Origin: Terfezia claveryi
Lineage: Eukaryota > Ascomycota > Pezizomycetes > Pezizales > Pezizaceae
Assembly (NCBI GenBank): GCA_015179025.1
Contig: WHUX01000018.1
Coordinates: 372,001-436,000 of the forward strand
Length of the DNA: 64,000 bases
Direction: 5' to 3'
Of the stretch, positions 10,456 to 22,027 are shown piece after piece. The notes beneath the pieces were generated by a model. The model worked only from the letters and a program-made list of their open reading frames with translations. It was not told where the DNA came from and did not search any database. The position numbers and the translations under genes were made by a program. The stretch's first letter is position 1. Every line of letters begins with the position of its first letter.

Positions 10456-12465
10456 GTTTTGTATGGGTATGTGGGTATGACTGCCGGTCGATATGGGGTA
10501 TGGTTGAGGAATTGATCTGGTGATAATCTCGGGGATGGCGTAAGGAGCACTGACTGTGTCCAGATGATCGATCTGGTATGCGTAGTCCGGTATGTTTCGT
10601 CTAATCCCAAACCAATACACTCGCGCCGTCGTATCTGATCCCCTCCTCGTCCCTCAGCCTTGTGCTCGACTCTATTACGCCTCTTTGTCCCTGACTCTCT
10701 GGGTATATGTGTCGGTATATGCTCTTTGTCTCTGCCAGCGCACGGCGTCTCTTCTTGTTATTGCATGATGTTCTGCCAAATCAATGCATGTGTAGAGAAA
10801 CTGAAATCGCCAGGTGACACCAAACACCGGGCGGTTATGGTGGCTGTTTATCTCTGCTACAGTCGACCGCGCAACTTCCAATCGTACTCCCTTTCAACAG
10901 CCACCGAATCAAACGAATCAAAAACAAGAGCAAACAATCGACAGCGTAGAGGATGTTTGAGAAAGGCTTAGCTCCGGTACGGCAGCAAGGATCCTGGCAG
11001 ACGACCAGTCTCGCAAGACAATGTCTGGAAAGATGAAATTATCGCGAGAATTGGCATGAGAAAACAGAAATGAGGGGAATCCAACGCACATCGCTGACTC
11101 TAGCAGTGATTCGATCAGCAAGCCCAATCATGATTTATGATATATATATAGAATTGTATGTAGTCGATCCAATGATGCTGAAACCGCCAACTGGGACACT
11201 GTTCAACACTGGCACTGGCACCTTCCTGTCTCATATGTGCCCTGGGTATGTCAGTAGAGTAGAGAATTGCTGCCTGTAGAATATGATACTCTAACTCCAG
11301 GCTTCTCCTCCTGCCGTCGTTCATTTAATCTCCCCGGTATCGCCACCAATCCACCCTCATCTTGACAACCCCACCAGCAGCCCAGCTGACGATCAATCCG
11401 CCGAGGCACGGTTTCGATCCCTTGCAGAACAAAGAAGGAATGGCCTGGTTATGCCACCCCTGGCAGAATCGAGCACCGCAGCTCGTATCTGCGGCTTGAC
11501 TGCGTGTTGCCCCGGTCAGTAGTACACACAAACGCCCCGGTCCCAATATTCTAGTTTCCAAAGTATCGTACAATTCACAATCGCCAGCCTACTAGTAGTG
11601 TACATGAGGCATGCTTGAAAGCCGCACTGGGGCCCAGTCTGCGACCTGCGAGACATGTTCGGTTTCAGCCTCTGTGTCCTATCGACGTCTAGTTTGCAAC
11701 TAAAGGCTTCACCTTACTCTGCGGCCGTAGAGTAGTCTGGTTGGCCGTAGAGTAAAAATGGTTGGGGGGGAGATATGGTGACGAGACACTGTGGGGGAGA
11801 GATAGCGATTTGGTTGGTAACGGCATAATGCACCTCTATTTCTTACAGCGGGGCTCACCCCCAACTGTCTCTCAAATCAAGTAACTACGACACCATTTAT
11901 ATCTACCTAGGCCATCATCGATACACACAGCAATCTGCTACCATATATAAGCACAAAGTTAACAAACAAGTGGTAAACAAAGATATGTATTGCACGTACC
12001 TGCAGCTTCAACGCATGTGTCCACGGTGCTGGTGAGGCCATGTGTGCAATTAGACAGGCCAATTAGTTGCTCGATGTTTACCATTAATCTTGCAATTGAA
12101 GTAGCCATTTAAATCCAAACATTCCATTGCAAAACCTCGCTTACTGTGTAAAACTTGTGGGCATTTCTAGATGGTGTATGTACGCCTGCACAAATGAACA
12201 TCTTGCTTCAAGCCCAGCTTCCGCAAAGTTAGTTTCTCAGCACAAACCTATATGATCCAAGAATCGTAGGATATGGTAGAACTATTCTAATAATGAGCAG
12301 AATACTATCTACAAATCTTACATCAGACTTGCAATTACAGCCAGACTCAGATATATAATTGACCATTCATTGACTGAGTTGATGTGCTATGGTATCATAG
12401 CTACTGTAGGTGCATCTTCCTCATTTATTAGTACAATATATTTAATGCTATGGAAAGACGTTCCG
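10456..12465. other. Intergenic stretch, no gene recognised
   Basis: This is the upstream region of the disordered-protein gene. The first few hundred bases probably contain its leader and promoter on the minus strand. Only short frames without protein-like features occur. I see no tRNA, repeat family or inverted repeat. Confidence 0.5.
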
Positions 12466-12801
12466 TCATTCCCAAAGGATTTGGGGGTTTGCTAATACTA
12501 TTACATTTTTGTACATTTTCAACCACGTCTTGATACTAGGGCTCTTGCTGCTTTTTTTCACCAGTGTACTATTTGTTGAGGGCCGCGAATAGATCAGTGC
12601 AGCCCCCTCACTGGCCGTTCCAAGCCCCAAAACCATACTTTGAGACTTATAATTAAAGACCTTATTAATAATACCCCCACCGCCACTACCACTTCTTTCA
12701 CTACCGCAAGCATTCATATAAATATTATTCCACACCTGCCCAAATAAAATCACTATTCTCCTGTTACCCTCAACTTTAGTAGCCATCCAGGCCCAGTGCA
12801 C
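12466..12801 (-). CDS. Possible relic ORF, unrecognised
   Basis: A 111-codon frame with a protein-like look: a hydrophobic block (RRIVILFGQVWNNIYM), a Ser/Gly-rich loop (SERSGSGGGGIINKVFN) and a Lys/Ser-rich part near the C-terminus. I do not recognise a family. The flanks are A+T-rich and give no support for introns or a longer gene, so it may be a fragment of a decayed gene or chance. Confidence 0.2.
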   Translation of the reverse strand: MHWAWMATKVEGNRRIVILFGQVWNNIYMNACGSERSGSGGGGIINKVFNYKSQSMVLGLGTASEGAALIYSRPSTNSTLVKKSSKSPSIKTWLKMYKNVIVLANPQILWE

Positions 12802-13593
12802 ATAGTTTGAAGTAGCATGTTTACCCCGCTATGTATATGTATCTGTGTTAATGACTTGCAGCGTATCCCTAGGCTTTCACATTCTTTATTTTGACTATAT
12901 TTGATTTAAACAAAAGCCAAATCAGAGCATGACGAGGATCGGTAAGCTATATAACCAAATACTGAAAAAAAAAAAACTCATTGTAGGAATGTCTGGCGGA
13001 GCGTAAATCGACTATACATATATACCAAGCAAAGTTCTGGATGACCAGAACCGGTACAAGAAAACAAAAAGAGCCAGGTATTGTTTTTGGCCTATTTTGA
13101 TTATAAAGTGCTAGGCTGTAGGTACTACAAGTCCACAGACTCGCTTGAGTATGCATAAATAATCCCCTACCTATAGCCTCTATCGATAATAGATCTACTT
13201 CCTACTCTGTATTACATATTTCTATACATTGTTGAGGGTAACGACGTTGTTTGCATTATGCCATAGACTCAGTACTTAAACAGCACTACCACCAAGTGGG
13301 GAGGGTAATCGAATTGTTATTTTTGGTGGTAATTTCGAGGATATTATGAGTCTTGATGGCGAGAATGTGATAGAGATCACGAGATAAGAGGTACCGGTAC
13401 CTTACTTCTTCTTCCCTTCCACGATCTAAATAAAAGTACTTTGTGGTGAATTCTTTCACAATACTAGCTAATCGCTTTGATCGTCTTCATAACATCTCAA
13501 AGGTATCCAAAAACACCCAGGACCAAACATATATATATATATACAGTTACAACTTCCACCTATTCCACCCAGCTCACCTACTCCCTCACCCGC

Positions 13594-14436
13594 CTACCAG
13601 CCAACCAATACCTCCACGAACCCCAGCCCCATCCCCACCATCATCACACCCCACTGCACCCCCCTCCTCTCTGCTCTATTCGCCCCCGCATTAACCACAC
13701 CCTGGGTCTCTTCTACCAACGGCGGGGTGGTCCTCGTAAACGTAAACACCGCCAGTCCCTGCCCATTCTTCAACTGGTCCTCCGTGATCCCCGCTCTCTT
13801 CCTGCCCTCTTCCACCTCCTTCTTAAATACCTGATTCTCCTTCTCCTTCTGCTGCTCCTTCTGCAGCTCGGACAGTAATAAACGGACTTTGCGTGTTCGC
13901 CATGCTGTCACTCTCGCTCTTGTGTAATGATGGGGGGGGTAGTGCCTGCTGGGTGTGGGGCCAATCCATTTACAACATCCTGCGCGAGGAACACATTCCC
14001 CCTATCAGAAATCGACCATGACAAAATTCGGCCTTCGGTTCCACGAACTGTAGCAAGTATCTAGATGGTTCAACAACGCCCCTGATTTCCCTGTAGCGGC
14101 ATTTGTCAATTCCGCCTTCTGCACATTCGGAAACCTCTGTCCACTGCGGACCCTATCCTGATAAAGTATATGATTCACCATCGCCAACTTCTGCCCCGGG
14201 TGGCTCTGGTCGCTCCCTGTTCCGGACGCGAAGTTATGATCGTCCGTCGGGAACGCGGGGGTCTCCCGGACAAAACTCCATGTTGGCAAAATATATGGCA
14301 CCTCTGTCTGGTTTATTACAGTGTCTATAAACGTGACGACTCTGCAGTTTGCAAGAACCATTTCCTCCATAGTCGGCCAGTCGGTGAGGTTCATCTCTGT
14401 ATGCGGGGGGACATAGCTGATAGTATCCAACCCCAC
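13594..14436 (-). pseudogene. PLC-like phosphodiesterase pseudogene (5'-truncated, frameshifted)
   Basis: The frame at 14005-14436 matches by eye the C-terminal half of secreted fungal PLC-like phosphodiesterases (PI-PLC X-type barrel): GLDTISYVPP, DWPTMEEMV, VVTFIDT, VPYILPTWSF, ETPAFPTD, a NAATG segment and NFVMVDF. The next codons are TGA TAG. The continuing homology (DRGNVFLAQDVVNGL) is in another frame, and after a run of eight C a further frame leads into the 13594-13911 frame. That last frame ends in a hydrophobic tail (VMMVGMGLGFVEVLVGW) after NAGA, like a GPI-anchor signal. The N-terminal half with the catalytic histidines and the signal peptide is not found upstream. At least two frame breaks and the missing half make this a pseudogene. 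Confidence 0.7.
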
Positions 14437-15691
14437 CCGTTTGTAGGCTTATCCACATTGCAGCACAAGCCATATCCGCCTTATGAAGACAGCGGTAGTG
14501 TAGGCATCAGCGGGGTGGATATGCGCGGCGGGGGATCAACGGGTATCAATGTTTTGAAATAGGGATATGCTTGACCAGCTGCTTACGGGCAGTGAGATAT
14601 ACCGGGTGCTAGGCCATATCATAATGGCATAGGAGCAGCCATGAAAGCATTTTGGATATAATACCATCGCAGAGTGCTTCATGGAACAATAGAGTTGATA
14701 TGATGCTGTAAGGAGGTATGTACAGTATATTAGCCTCGCCGCTGACTTCGAAGCTTGGCAAAATCTCACCAACGTGAAGGAATTGGAGTTTGCCGGTGAG
14801 CTCCAAGCATTCAAGTGCTATAATCATATGTTGATGGTTGGGTTCTGCGCTATACAACGGAGGTTGTTTCTGACGCTCCACACACGCCGAGTATGAAACA
14901 TATTGAACTCTCGAGCTTGAACATCGTAAGCATCTAACCCCCTTCTAAATAATCTGCAATTCAAGGGTGTAGGAAAAGATAGCAAAAAGAAATATACTGT
15001 ACCTGTACCATGAATTCCCGAGCCTCTGAGAGCCAGCTACTATTTTTATATAGTAGAGTAATAAAGCATCAATTTAAACCAGCTGTGTAGTCTTTCTTTT
15101 GCTTAGTGCAGTACTGTTATCTAGATCCCTTGCCCTCTGGAATTCGAATTGTAATACCCCTGCCAGACGTCTGGAACACGTGTACTGTACATTTGTTTCA
15201 AGAACGCAGAACATTGTGTCCCTGCAGATTCGCCGGCATAAGCTTAACAACGCTGCAACTTTGCGGTGACAGCACCTACTTTTATATAATAGTGTTTTGG
15301 GACAAATTCTGTATATGAGTACTTAAGTACTTTTTACTATATATGTGCAACTAGACTTCTTATTCCATCATCGGAGAGAATTTGTTGGTACATACATGAA
15401 TGAGCACAGCGACTTGGAATACCCCCATGTGAGCCTCCCTTGAAAGTACCATCGATGTGTTAACCCATGTACATAAACGTGGAACCACGGAACCACTCCC
15501 AATAAATTCGAGCCGGTAGAGCGTAGAATTCAGGCTGGTTAGGAAAAGCTGGGATTAGGTGCATTAGTGCAAAAGGAACCTTACAGTAAGGCGTCCTTAA
15601 GGCGTCTGCCAATTTCCAAACGGTGAGTTTCTATCTACGGATACAAGTTAATTAGTTATTGATCTGTCGGCAGGATTCTACAATACGATCG
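14437..15691. other. Intergenic stretch, no gene recognised
   Basis: I searched for the missing N-terminal part of the PLC-like gene here on the minus strand and did not find its usual motifs. No other coding or repeat structure is apparent. Confidence 0.45.
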
Positions 15692-16524
15692 ATGGGTAAC
15701 AAGAAGACCGAGGGAAGAAAAGGAGGAGGGAGCAGCAGAGGGCCAACAGGGCCGCGAACAGCAAGTCCGACGAAGTTAGTCTGGTTGGCACCGACGAAGT
15801 CAGTCAGCCACCACAGAAGAAGTCGAGGAATACCAAATGGAATACTTCGTATTTGAGCATTAGTATAGAAGAAGCGGAGCAAAGACTACGCGTTCGGTTT
15901 GATAAATTGGAATCTCGAGCGACCGTTTCAGTTAGGACAATATTGAAACAAGCGGGACCTCAAGTACTACTCGGAGAGGAGACCGTCAAAGAACTCAAAG
16001 GGAGGATTTATAACCGCATTCTGGAATATCTTCGGTTCGAAGGCTATCGAAGGCTATCCGACGCAGGCCATTCCAGGCTTCAAAGATTCCAATGTCAACG
16101 ATTTGGTCTTGTATACGATGGGACCAGTATTGGCTGAGTTCACGGAGAGAGGGCGCGACATAATGTTAAAAAGGGAGAAAGAGATAATTGCTGTAGACGG
16201 CGAGACGGGAGGCTATGAAGAATTTGTCGTCATGGATATCATTGGGATAAAGAAAGAGAAGTTTGTCATAGTAGTGGAAGCAAAGGCGTCTTGCGTCGGA
16301 ATGGCCTTGAAGCAGTGTTTGTTGGCGTTAAAGGATATGCAAGAGAATAATGGTGGAGGTCATGTTTATGGCTTTGTAACAACAGGCGCATGGTCAGGTA
16401 TGACGGTACGTCTTTTACTTTGACGAATGTGTTTATGGTACCGCTTAATACAATGCGAGACGAGAAGGATAGATGGATGAAAGAATGCTCGATTTTAGTG
16501 GAGTGTTTGAATGTGGCATATTGA
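15692..16524 (+). pseudogene. PD-(D/E)XK-like accessory protein pseudogene
   Basis: The frames from MGNKKTEGRKGGG (15692) to a TGA at 16522-16524 belong to one fungal accessory family: an EAEQRLRVRFDKLES helix, an EYLRFEGYP segment, EEFVVMDIIG then VIVVEAKA, CLLALKDMQENNGGG, VYGFVTTG and a KDRWMKECSILVECLNVA tail. The D...ExK arrangement (E-A-K at 16277-16285) looks like a PD-(D/E)XK nuclease core, which is inference. The frame is lost at an exact 10-bp tandem duplication (CGAAGGCTAT twice, around 16028-16049). It is lost again around 16392-16400, where about seven bases appear to be missing between VTTG.W and RYDG. The N-terminal Gly-rich part also needs a frame change to reach the core. No intron sites explain these breaks. 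Confidence 0.7.
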
Positions 16525-17614
16525 GCGTTGAAGGAATTGTGGAGGATGTGGTTGTTGGAGCATCAAGTGGAGGTGGAATATTAAGTAAGTAAGAAGTACA
16601 TCAGGACGAGTAGTCATGTACATACTTATGTATAAAATATTTATAGTACAGTCAAAAGTATTTCTTTTGTTATTGGTTATAGATACTCCCTTATCAATAT
16701 TTTTTTCCCACTACAGACTTCTTCTCCGTTCGGATCTCCATCTGATGAAGTGTCATATTTTATTTCTATTCGGTTATCATAAGTTGAGGAAATATAAGTT
16801 AGTATGTCATTCTGTTTGTAAAATGTATCTTTTTTTTTTTTGCTTTCTTTGCCTCTGGATTTAAAGAAACTGCTAACCTGCTGCTTTGTATCCTGAACGT
16901 GATGGTCGTGCACTCGTAAAACTGAACGAATGGAGGTATTCTGCTTGCGTCTTGCAAGCGAGCGAGACCGAAAGCTCGAATGACGGGATAGATTGGATAC
17001 ACAGCAGATGGAGTATCTGCATCTAGTGGCCAATTAAGCACTCGGAGTAGCTCTGTTGGTGGCAGTATTCTGTGAGGCAGATCTTGTGGGAGGAGAAGGG
17101 GGCCCGACAAAAGAAAATATTAGTACAGTTCCGGTGATGTGGACGCCCGTAATTGATCCCCCAGTTTCGTAGACTCTCTACGGCAACGCATTGTCCTCAT
17201 TTGGAAGAACAATTGAGGTAACAAAATGGCGGGCTGCATCCTGGTTCCTTATTGGTCTCTATCGGTTGGTCCTGTGATATGGGGAATTCACATATATGGA
17301 GTGCTTTACCGGGGAGTAATTTAGGTATCGATGAATGAGGCACGATGCTATGCCAGGGCAGCCTCAACTGTAGGTTGTATGATCGGGGGAATGCTCTTAA
17401 TGATAACGTTGCCAAGTCGTGGTCAAGCCTCCTCAACGGCAAACACAACCTCGCGCCCAAACATCGTTAGAGTAACATGTACGTGAGTCTGCTTGCATCA
17501 GGCTACATGAAGTTGTACGCTCACACAGGCCATCTACCACTGGCTCAGTCAGATTAGCATACGAGGGTTTGGTGCAGGCATAACGACTGACACTTTTAAA
17601 TGACCCCATGATAC
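16525..17614. other. Intergenic stretch, no gene recognised
   Basis: This is A+T-rich sequence downstream of the PD-(D/E)XK-like relic. It has short frames only, with no repeats or RNA genes that I can support. Confidence 0.4.
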
Positions 17615-17751
17615 AGCTAGGTGGCAAAAAGTTTCGTACCCTGCATAAGCATGCAACAAATATCTTATCATTTTCCCATACAAAATCCCCAAATATGTAG
17701 CGTTTGGGCCTCTTTATGCAGTGGAGGGTACGAACTTTTTGCCACCTAGCT
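17615..17751. mobile_element. 137-bp MITE with ~35-bp terminal inverted repeats
   Basis: The ends are inverted copies of AGCTAGGTGGCAAAAAGTT extending into CGTACCC and GCATAA. The unit is flanked by TA on the left (17612-17613, one base before the repeat) and TA on the right (17752-17753), which fits the TA duplication of Tc1/mariner-type MITEs. There is no coding capacity. The unit is compact and complete, so sibling copies are expected elsewhere in the genome. Confidence 0.8.
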
Positions 17752-17753
17752 TA

Positions 17754-18626
17754 ACAGAGTGACCCCACTTCAGGTAGGCGGTGAGCATAAAGAACAGCCT
17801 CGGTGAAGGCGGGATTTTTCGGTTTAAGACTGGAGGTGACATTGCTAAGAGGATGATGAGGCTCTCGATACTCTATTAGATTGACTTGTAGTGTGGGGTC
17901 CATGGTACTGTAGACAATGCAGTTACTCGTAGTGAGCGCATCGCAGAGAGGAGTGAACACGGCCGTGAAGGTGGATTGCCATGGGGTGAAGCGCTGGCTT
18001 GGGCATGCAAGTCTCGCGAGGTTGGATGTACGTTGGGGGAGCTGAGTAAGTGCACAACGCTGTTTAAGTCACCCTACGGTAGGCCTCTAAGCAGTCTGCT
18101 CCCTCATCTTTCCCAAACGCCTCTCGCCGTGGATACTCCAATGGCCCCCACCACTCTGCCTCTATATCGCCCCGTGCATTGTGGACGAGCCTGTCGCTGC
18201 TGGTCTGCATCATAGGAACCCCCTTTGAACTCTGCTGAAGCATCTCGCCCCTCTAAGAGATCATGATACTTCATCATTGGCGATTTGTTGAGCTACTACC
18301 TAGGACCTATCCCTCATCTGCGGTGCTGACTATGCCTCGCTGAATATGTCTTACCTTACCTTATCCACGTCTGCTCAGGCTAATATAACTCGCAACTTAA
18401 ACCTCCGCTGTCTCCTTTTTTCGCTACAAAAATAAAATAAATTAATGCAATCCATTAAACTGAATGTTCTCTTGTAGCAAAACGCCAAACCTCCTTCTAT
18501 CCCGATGCACCTTATGCAGAAACTGAAACCTTCCATCGCAGAGTAATATCTTTTCCTCGAAGACTGTGAATAATTGCTTCCGTATACCAACTGCCACGGC
18601 ATAATCATATCGCTTACCTCCAGTGA
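17754..18626. other. Intergenic stretch, no gene recognised
   Basis: Short frames occur on both strands. None has a recognisable domain, signal peptide or homology. Confidence 0.4.
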
Positions 18627-19375
18627 TCATTTTGAGTCTGTACGTGCACTCCCAGATTCTTTGCTTAAATTGGTCCTCATCAACTCGTACATCCCGCCCT
18701 CCCATGCGTCCACCCGCCCTTGAATTACCCCAACTGTTCCAATCACTTGCTTGAAGTTGTCCTCAATTTTGACAACGCGTTCTTTGCAAATCTTATCACT
18801 TTTCTCAATATCATTCTTGAAGCCCCGACTTCATGACACCCATTTTCTCGTTAACTGATTCGAATCCGGCATCCATTTTCTCGTTAACTGATTTGAATCC
18901 GGCATCCATTTTCCCATTCGTGGCATCTATATCACTCTTGAGTCCCCTCCGATATAAAACATTTTGGAGACCGATCAATCCAGCACAAATCACAGTTGTA
19001 GCCGAACCCTGAAGCTTGAATAGTACTGTACATAAAGAACATCTTCATCAGCCGATCACCGTACTATCTCCTTCATTCAAGCATACGTACCTTCGGCTGG
19101 CATTGTATCAACGAATGAAACTGTAACTTCTATTGTCTCGTAGAGTGCTAACCCACCGCACGGGCATTAACTAAATCACTCTTATCTGAATAATTAAGGA
19201 ATCACAAGAACTCACCGTCTGAATAGTCGATGATAGCTGTTCGCTTCCTGTTGTCGTTCGTCCTGATTTCTGCTCTGTAGACTGTGCCTGCTGAAGAGAC
19301 AAAGTAGATCACACACACAGAATGAAACCCCACTCACTTACTCGTGAGGAGATCTGAAAGTGTATAATATGAAGT
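18627..19375 (-). pseudogene. Repeat-containing coiled-coil protein pseudogene
   Basis: Minus-strand exons can be traced: a Gln/Ser/Thr-rich piece (QQAQSTEQKSGRTTTGSEQ), a VTVSFVDTMPAEG piece, then LQNVLYRRGLKSDIDATN followed by 11-residue repeats (KMDAGFKSVNE, KMDAGFESVNE). It ends with KIEDNFKQVIGTVGVIQGR, WEGGMYELM and a natural stop at 18627-18629. Plausible introns are 19291-19341, 19137-19215 and 19009-19090. The third junction is out of frame by one base, and a further single-base insertion after the repeats (near 18827) shifts the frame. No ATG is found in the first exon, where ATA occupies the likely start. The repeats predict a coiled coil. I recognise the pattern as a multicopy fungal accessory family but know no function. 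Confidence 0.6.
18841..18906 (-). repeat. 33-bp tandem repeat, two units
   Basis: Two 33-bp units differ at one position, with a partial third unit following. They encode the 11-residue heptad-like repeat of the coiled-coil pseudogene, so unit gain and loss keeps frame. Confidence 0.9.
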
Positions 19376-19654
19376 TCTATGATGATGTGTGTGTAGGAGA
19401 AGACAAAGAAGCGAGAACGTTATATACGAAAAAGTAACTGAATGCCAAGCCCGACCATATTCCCCTTTTAGCAATCTCCAATCTCAAGCACATTACTGCG
19501 TAAATATTGTAGGATGGGCTTCCTTACCGCTTGGAAGGATCCTTAAGGATCTACCGAGCTCCATTTGTATGGTTTGTATTCTGGAAAATACGCTTAGCGG
19601 GGAGTGGTTCATGGTTCCAACGTTTACATGTTGTGGTTGGCACTAAATACTCCC
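19376..19654. other. Upstream flank of the coiled-coil relic
   Basis: No coding or repeat feature is supported. The minus-strand promoter of the decayed coiled-coil gene would lie here. Confidence 0.35.
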
Positions 19655-19750
19655 GGGTCTTGGCATGAGACTAAAATACTCCTACACCTGACTCAACGCT
19701 AAATACTCTTACTCCCTTATGCTTGCAACACTAGTCTCATGCCAAGACCC
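19655..19750. repeat. 96-bp inverted-repeat unit with 18-bp perfect arms
   Basis: The arms GGGTCTTGGCATGAGACT (19655-19672) and its exact complement (19733-19750) enclose a 60-bp loop. AATACTC recurs at short spacing in and next to the loop. It may be a small MITE or a strong hairpin. No target duplication is obvious. Confidence 0.65.
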
Positions 19751-21896
19751 TACTGCTAGATTGTTCTTACGAACGGTACTTGTACATTTGAACAAAACTA
19801 TATCCAGAACATACATACCCTACACACACATTCATACGGTATATACATCCATCCCGACAATTCCAATAGCCGCAGCACAATTTCCAAAACTCGTACGTAA
19901 AGCTTAAGTACGGCATCTAGAACCAGCTTGTGCTGATAGGGCTAAGCCCAGATCCTAACTGCTCGGTAGCTCCCGGTGAGTCCTACTGGTTTGGCTGAAG
20001 CGACGTCGACGAAGCGGCGGGTCGATATGAAGCACAGGCCAATCATTGCCGTCTTGTACTTGAAAATGCCGATGGACAGTACAGCACGCCCGGTTGGCCA
20101 GGGTTCACAAACAAGAGTTCTCAATCCGCAATTGCATGCAGGGTTGCAGGGTCGCAAGGTTAGCTGAAACAAATTCCAACTGTTCTAGGGAAATTCCTCG
20201 CTATTGGGTGACAGTTGTCCTCTTCTATCGGATTATTCTGAGGGCACCGATGCAACTCGAATGTTCTGGCTACCACTTATGTCCCCAAGAAGGGGAGGGA
20301 AGTGGAGAAAAATCTTCATCAGCGGGAGGGAGTGAGACTTGTGATATCATCGTCCTCCCATAGGATGTGAAGGGTAGGTGAGAAGAGGTATCCCTACCAC
20401 CACCATCTACGCGTGTCCCTTGCGTTAGGGAGCACAGAGATCTCTGAGTTGTTTTTCTCTGCCTTTTTTTCACCACTCGCGGTAATTCGATAAAAGACTT
20501 GAGGTTGGTGGTTACCCGTAATGACGTTTGCTTGCTTTTCATATAGGCATTTCACGCCCCCACAACAGAATGCAAGAGTAAAATTTGATCCCGAGCCTCA
20601 TCCGGGGTGGAATTTTTTATTGGCATCGCACTAAGCATACAACTTTGCATCCAGGAAATTGTTTGACAAGTACTTTACATGCGTGTAACAGCGCGAGTTC
20701 TGTACATGGAACAAGAGCCTTCATAGGGATCGGGTTGAGAAAGTTGACCGATGTGCCTGGGTGATGCTTTGCGTTGGCAACAAGCTAACTGGTCATATTA
20801 TCATATCCTTGCGCATCCAGCTGCCCATGCCCCTCTTTCGTCCCCCGCACCTCAATCAAAAACCCTCAACGAGTTGATCATCCACCCTTCTGTGTTCCAT
20901 ACCATCAACGCAGGAGCCGTGCTCAGGTCTTCGCCACAGTTTCTTCCTTTCAAGCAAATATTTACAAAGAGGGGGGGTAAACAATCAAGTTGTCTGAGAC
21001 CCAATAAGAGTTCCGGGTGGATACTGCACTCCTTAGTGGTTGGAGTTAAATGTATTTGGATCCAAGGCCTTCAATCTTAGAAGGAGCTTTCTTGTCTGTC
21101 CTCCAACCCTCCATTCTGACAGTGGAAACCTCATCTGAAAAGAAGATCATCGAGTTTCGGTTGCTTGCAAAGTACCCATATAACTTATCTGATAAGGGAA
21201 CCCCGCGCACAACCTCACGAACAACGAGCTACTCTCGACATAATTCCATCTAGATCAAGGTCTCTAAGGCCTTAATTTTCCTATTTTCACCCGCGGGTAG
21301 CTCTGGCAAGCGACAAATTGAAAGAGTACCTGTCACAGATACCTGTACTTGTGTTGGCATCTCTTAGCGTCCCGTCAACTGACTTCAGTAGAAAACCATT
21401 TCAACCTGCCGCCTGTCTCCAATTGACAGCAGAAGGCAATACTCATCCTCTCCTGCGCTATAGCCGTACGGAAGTCTGAGAAGGCCGCACAGGCCGAAAC
21501 TATCTATAACAGGTGAGTCAAGTTTCATTACCTCCACCAAGAAACACGTCGTAAGGGGCGTGATGCCTTGAGGCCTGGGGAAAACTGCATTTTTATTAGA
21601 AGGAGATGACTACGTGGACATGGTCAGCCATTAGAGTTAACTGACCGGGTGTGTAATACAGGGAAAATTGTTTCTCTATTTTTTCTTATTCGCCCTGGCT
21701 CTCACCCGCAGCTATATTACGCACTGTCTACCCGATTAGTTGAAACTGCTCTGGGGATCTCTATTCATTGGAGAAGAGAGCAGTAGATACTCGAAGATTG
21801 ATACAAATACTACATATCAACAGTAGTCCCTTACATAGCCATTACGTATTACCTGAGTGGCTATTTACTAGGTGAGAGCTTTCTGTCTTGTCAGCC
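19751..21896. other. Gene-free stretch upstream of the DUF8035 gene
   Basis: Frames of up to ~109 codons occur but look like chance. I recognise no domain, tRNA or repeat. The last ~150 bp hold the likely promoter of the downstream gene. Confidence 0.45.
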
Positions 21897-21903
21897 TATA
21901 AAC
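21897..21903 (+). promoter_or_regulatory. TATA-like box of the DUF8035 gene
   Basis: TATAAAC lies 131 bp upstream of the chosen ATG and is followed by a pyrimidine-rich tract (about 21906-21958), a common arrangement near fungal transcription starts. Not tested. Confidence 0.3.
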
Positions 21904-22027
21904 ACTGCATCTGCTCTTCTTTGCCTTCATATTTGAGTTTCTTCCCTCATTTTGCCTAAGATTAGCAATTACAGATACTTACGGGTAAATTACATGTAGT
22001 CAACTATTGGTTTTGGAAGCGCAGAAG

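Noticed and set aside
5846..10523. Many plus-strand frames of 60-156 codons opposite the disordered-protein gene
   Set aside because: They are antisense shadows of Ser/Pro/Arg-rich coding sequence, with no ATG context or domain of their own.
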